In this document: piece after piece, positions 41,662 through 43,828 of the stretch
How positions within the stretch are numbered: position 1 is the first letter of the stretch
How the letters are laid out: every line of letters starts with the position of its first letter
Assembly (NCBI GenBank): GCA_019242395.1
Contig: JAFAVP010000280.1
Span: forward strand, 1 to 43,828
Length of the DNA stretch: 43,828 bases
Reading direction: 5' to 3'
From: Alphaproteobacteria bacterium
GTDB taxonomy: Bacteria > Pseudomonadota > Alphaproteobacteria > Micropepsales > Micropepsaceae
Program-made: the position numbers and the translations under genes
The notes under the pieces: model-generated
Seen by the model: only the letters and a program-made list of their open reading frames with translations
Databases searched by the model: none
What the model was told of the DNA's origin: nothing

Positions 41662-42819
41662 ATGCGCGTCTGGCACAATGCAAGGCTTCTCACGCCACAG
41701 CCCACCGATCGCGGCGTTGTCGCAGCGGAGCGCGAACGCATTGTCTATGCTGGACCGGCGGCCGACGCGCCGCAATTCTCCACGGCCGAGCGTATTGACT
41801 GCGGAGGCCGCTGGATCACACCCGGCCTGATCGATTGTCACACGCATCTGGTTTACGCCGGCAACCGGGCACACGAGTTTGAGCTCCGGCTGAACGGCGC
41901 GGGCTACGAGGAAATCGCGCGGTCCGGCGGCGGGATTCTATCCACCGTAAAGGCGACCCGTGCCGCATCGCTCGAAGAACTCGTCGACCAATCGCGACCG
42001 CGCCGAGATGCGCTCATCGCCGAGGGCGTGACGACGCTGGAGATAAAGTCCGGGTATGGACTGACACTTGAGGACGAAATCAAGATGCTGCGGGCAGCGC
42101 GCGCGCTAGGCGACAAGGTGAATGTCTCCACGACTTTTCTTGGCGCTCATACCTGCCCACCGGAAACGGATATCGAAGCCTACACGGATCATGTCTGCGA
42201 TATGATCTCGAGTATCGAACCGATGGCGGACGCGGTGGACGTGTTCTGCGAACGGATCGCTTTCACGCCGGAGCAAACCGCACGCATCTTCGTGGAGGCG
42301 CAACGACACGGGTTGAAGGTAAAGCTGCACGCCGACCAATTGAGCAACGGCGGCGGCGCGGCGCTGGCGGCCCGACATCGAGCGGTCTCCGCAGACCATC
42401 TGGAATATACCGATGAGGCGGGTGTAATGGCCATGGCGGACGCGGGGACGATCGGTGTTCTTCTTCCCGGCGCTTTCTACTTTCTGCGGGAGACAAAGCT
42501 CCCGCCTATCGATCTGCTGCGTAAGCACCGGGTGCCGATAGCCATCGCCACGGACTGCAATCCGGGCACATCGCCCCTGACCTCTATTCTGCTCTGCATG
42601 AACATGGCGGCGACTTGCTTCCGGCTGACAGTGGAAGAGTGCCTGCTGGGCGTGACGCGCAATGCCGCGCGTGCATTGGGACGCGACGACATTGGCGTGC
42701 TGGAAGCCGGCAAGCGCTGCGACCTCGCCATCTGGGACATCGAAGACCCAGCGGAACTGGTGTACCGCATCGGCTTCAATCCGTTGCGCCAGCGTGTGTT
42801 CGGAGGCATGGATGCCTGA
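41662..42819 (+). CDS. hutI: HutI, imidazolonepropionase
   Basis: This 385-residue amidohydrolase opens 4-imidazolone-5-propionate to N-formimino-L-glutamate, the third step of histidine degradation. Motifs are the metal pair H60-T-H62 in [61 protein letters not shown] and [10 protein letters not shown]. Length is slightly under the usual 400. The ATG at 41662 gives MRVWHNARL, the usual opening, but has no Shine-Dalgarno sequence. Its promoter must lie within hutF or the 16-nt gap. Its product feeds HutF, transcribed the other way. Confidence 0.95.
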   Translation: MRVWHNARLLTPQPTDRGVVAAERERIVYAGPAADAPQFSTAERIDCGGRWITPGLIDCHTHLVYAGNRAHEFELRLNGAGYEEIARSGGGILSTVKATRAASLEELVDQSRPRRDALIAEGVTTLEIKSGYGLTLEDEIKMLRAARALGDKVNVSTTFLGAHTCPPETDIEAYTDHVCDMISSIEPMADAVDVFCERIAFTPEQTARIFVEAQRHGLKVKLHADQLSNGGGAALAARHRAVSADHLEYTDEAGVMAMADAGTIGVLLPGAFYFLRETKLPPIDLLRKHRVPIAIATDCNPGTSPLTSILLCMNMAATCFRLTVEECLLGVTRNAARALGRDDIGVLEAGKRCDLAIWDIEDPAELVYRIGFNPLRQRVFGGMDA

Positions 42820-43627
42820 CTGGTTGGAGATCGCGCGGGGCGACGGACCGCTGATCGTTTCCATGCCCCATACAGGCACAAGGATTCCACCGGATATCGA
42901 AGCGCGTTTGACCTCGCCATGGATGGCGCGCAAGGACGCCGACTGGCACGTCGAAAAGCTCTACGATTTCGCACCGATGCTGGGCGCCACAATTGTGCGT
43001 ACGACTGTGTCTCGCACCGTGGTCGACGTAAATCGTGATCCTTCTGGCGCGTCGCTCTATCCCGGCCAGGCGACGACCGAGTTGTGCCCCACCATCACGT
43101 TCGATGGGGAACCTTTGTACCGAAACGGCCTTGCTCCAGACGCGACGGAAATTGGGCGCCGGCGCGCAACATGGTTTGAACCCTATCACGCGGCCCTCGC
43201 TGGCGAAGTTTCGCGGTTGCGCGAACAACACTCCAAAATCGTGCTGTTCGAGGCGCATTCTATACGGTCGAACATCCCCCGGCTGTTCGAGTGCGAGTTG
43301 CCGAACTTCAACATCGGCACGAACAGCGGCGCATCCTGCGATCGCGCGTTGACGCAAGCCGTTGAGGCCGCTTGCGAGAACACAGCTTTTTCGCGCGTCA
43401 CAAACGGCCGGTTCAAAGGCGGCTGGACCACCAGGCACTGCGGAAGACCACAAGACGGTGTTCACGCCATTCAGCTGGAACTCGCCTGCCGTGGCTACAT
43501 GGGTGAGCCGCGCGAGATTTCGCCGGACAATTGGCCGGCGCCTTATAACGAACAACGGGCCGGCGACATGCGCGCCGCTCTCAAGAATATCCTTCAAGCC
43601 TGCCTCACTTTCGCGAGCACGCCATGA
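42812..43627 (+). CDS. hutG: HutG, N-formylglutamate deformylase
   Basis: This 271-residue enzyme hydrolyses N-formyl-L-glutamate to glutamate and formate, the last step when HutF is used. Family motifs are [14 protein letters not shown] (about 13-26), [40 protein letters not shown] and [14 protein letters not shown]. The start is set by GGAGG at 42802-42806, 5 nt before ATG 42812, inside the end of hutI (8-nt overlap). A longer frame from 42662 only overlaps hutI. It meets hutU in an ATGA overlap. Confidence 0.95.
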   Translation: MPDWLEIARGDGPLIVSMPHTGTRIPPDIEARLTSPWMARKDADWHVEKLYDFAPMLGATIVRTTVSRTVVDVNRDPSGASLYPGQATTELCPTITFDGEPLYRNGLAPDATEIGRRRATWFEPYHAALAGEVSRLREQHSKIVLFEAHSIRSNIPRLFECELPNFNIGTNSGASCDRALTQAVEAACENTAFSRVTNGRFKGGWTTRHCGRPQDGVHAIQLELACRGYMGEPREISPDNWPAPYNEQRAGDMRAALKNILQACLTFASTP

Positions 43628-43828
43628 CCCGCCTTGACAACAGCCGCCACATCAGGAGCCCCCGCGGCCCCGAACTCAGCTGCAGATCCTGGTTGACCGA
43701 AGCGCCGATGCGCATGCTGATGAACAATCTGGATGCCGAGGTGGCGGAACGGCCGGAAGAACTGGTCGTTTATGGCGGCATTGGCCGCGCGGCGCGCGAC
43801 TGGGAATCCTTCGATCGCATCGTGGCCG
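43624..43828 (+). CDS. hutU: HutU, urocanate hydratase (N-terminal part)
   Basis: The first 68 residues are present before the window ends. The segments [22 protein letters not shown] and [19 protein letters not shown] are the highly conserved opening of urocanase, an NAD+-dependent enzyme that hydrates urocanate to imidazolonepropionate, HutI's substrate. It overlaps hutG by 4 nt (ATGA). hutH would be expected further right. Confidence 0.95.
   Translation, partial: MTRLDNSRHIRSPRGPELSCRSWLTEAPMRMLMNNLDAEVAERPEELVVYGGIGRAARDWESFDRIVA

Overview
The window looks like chromosome from a high-GC alphaproteobacterium. The signs are a direct-repeat LexA box (GTTC-N7-GTTC) at an imuA-imuB mutagenesis cassette, two sites matching the alphaproteobacterial general-stress sigma factor EcfG (GGAAC-N16/17-NGTT), a histidine-degradation locus of the HutF/HutG type, and very tight gene packing with ATGA, GTGA and TAATG junctions. 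No rRNA, tRNA, insertion sequence, phage gene or CRISPR array was seen. The taxonomic call is inference only.

Layout. 1-5329 (minus): imuB (cut by the window edge), imuA, a MscS-type channel with an extra cytoplasmic C-terminus, a membrane-anchored haem protein with a HAMP segment but no output domain, and a serine hydrolase of the beta-lactamase/esterase class. 5450-9400 (plus): an acyl-CoA ligase and a fused class II aldolase/short-chain dehydrogenase. 9397-10877 (minus): a small conserved protein and a PLP-dependent cystathionine lyase-like enzyme. 10988-15150 (plus): a compact four-gene set of type III polyketide synthase, isoprenylcysteine-methyltransferase-like enzyme, AlkB-like di-iron hydroxylase and DHA2 efflux pump, which looks like a small lipid-polyketide pathway. 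15133-17334 (minus): a CPA2 cation/proton antiporter. 17335-18258: about 0.9 kb without a credible gene, containing palindromes, ending in an EcfG-type promoter.

18259-35856 (plus): a secreted DUF4142 protein, then a 17-kb run of seven alpha-glucan and trehalose genes: glgE, treS-mak fusion, glgB, glgX, treZ, malQ, treY. Adjacent genes overlap by 1-11 nt or are 1 nt apart. Together they encode a closed cycle: trehalose to maltose to maltose-1-phosphate to linear, then branched, glucan, and back through debranching and TreY/TreZ to trehalose. There is no glgA or glgC in the window. Both the DUF4142 gene and glgE have EcfG-like promoter matches, which suggests control by the general stress response. 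GlgE carries a roughly 365-residue N-terminal extension that looks like a catalytically dead GH13 barrel.

35853-36650 (minus): a Crp/Fnr-family regulator convergent with treY. 36807-41645 (minus): a hutF-mlaE-mlaF-mlaD-pqiC-like run that places a histidine-catabolism gene first in a lipid-transport operon. 41662 to the end (plus): hutI, hutG and the start of hutU. hutF and hutI are divergent with only 16 nt between start codons, and a near-palindrome sits in that gap.

All assignments come from reading the sequence and recognising motifs; no database search or computation was run.
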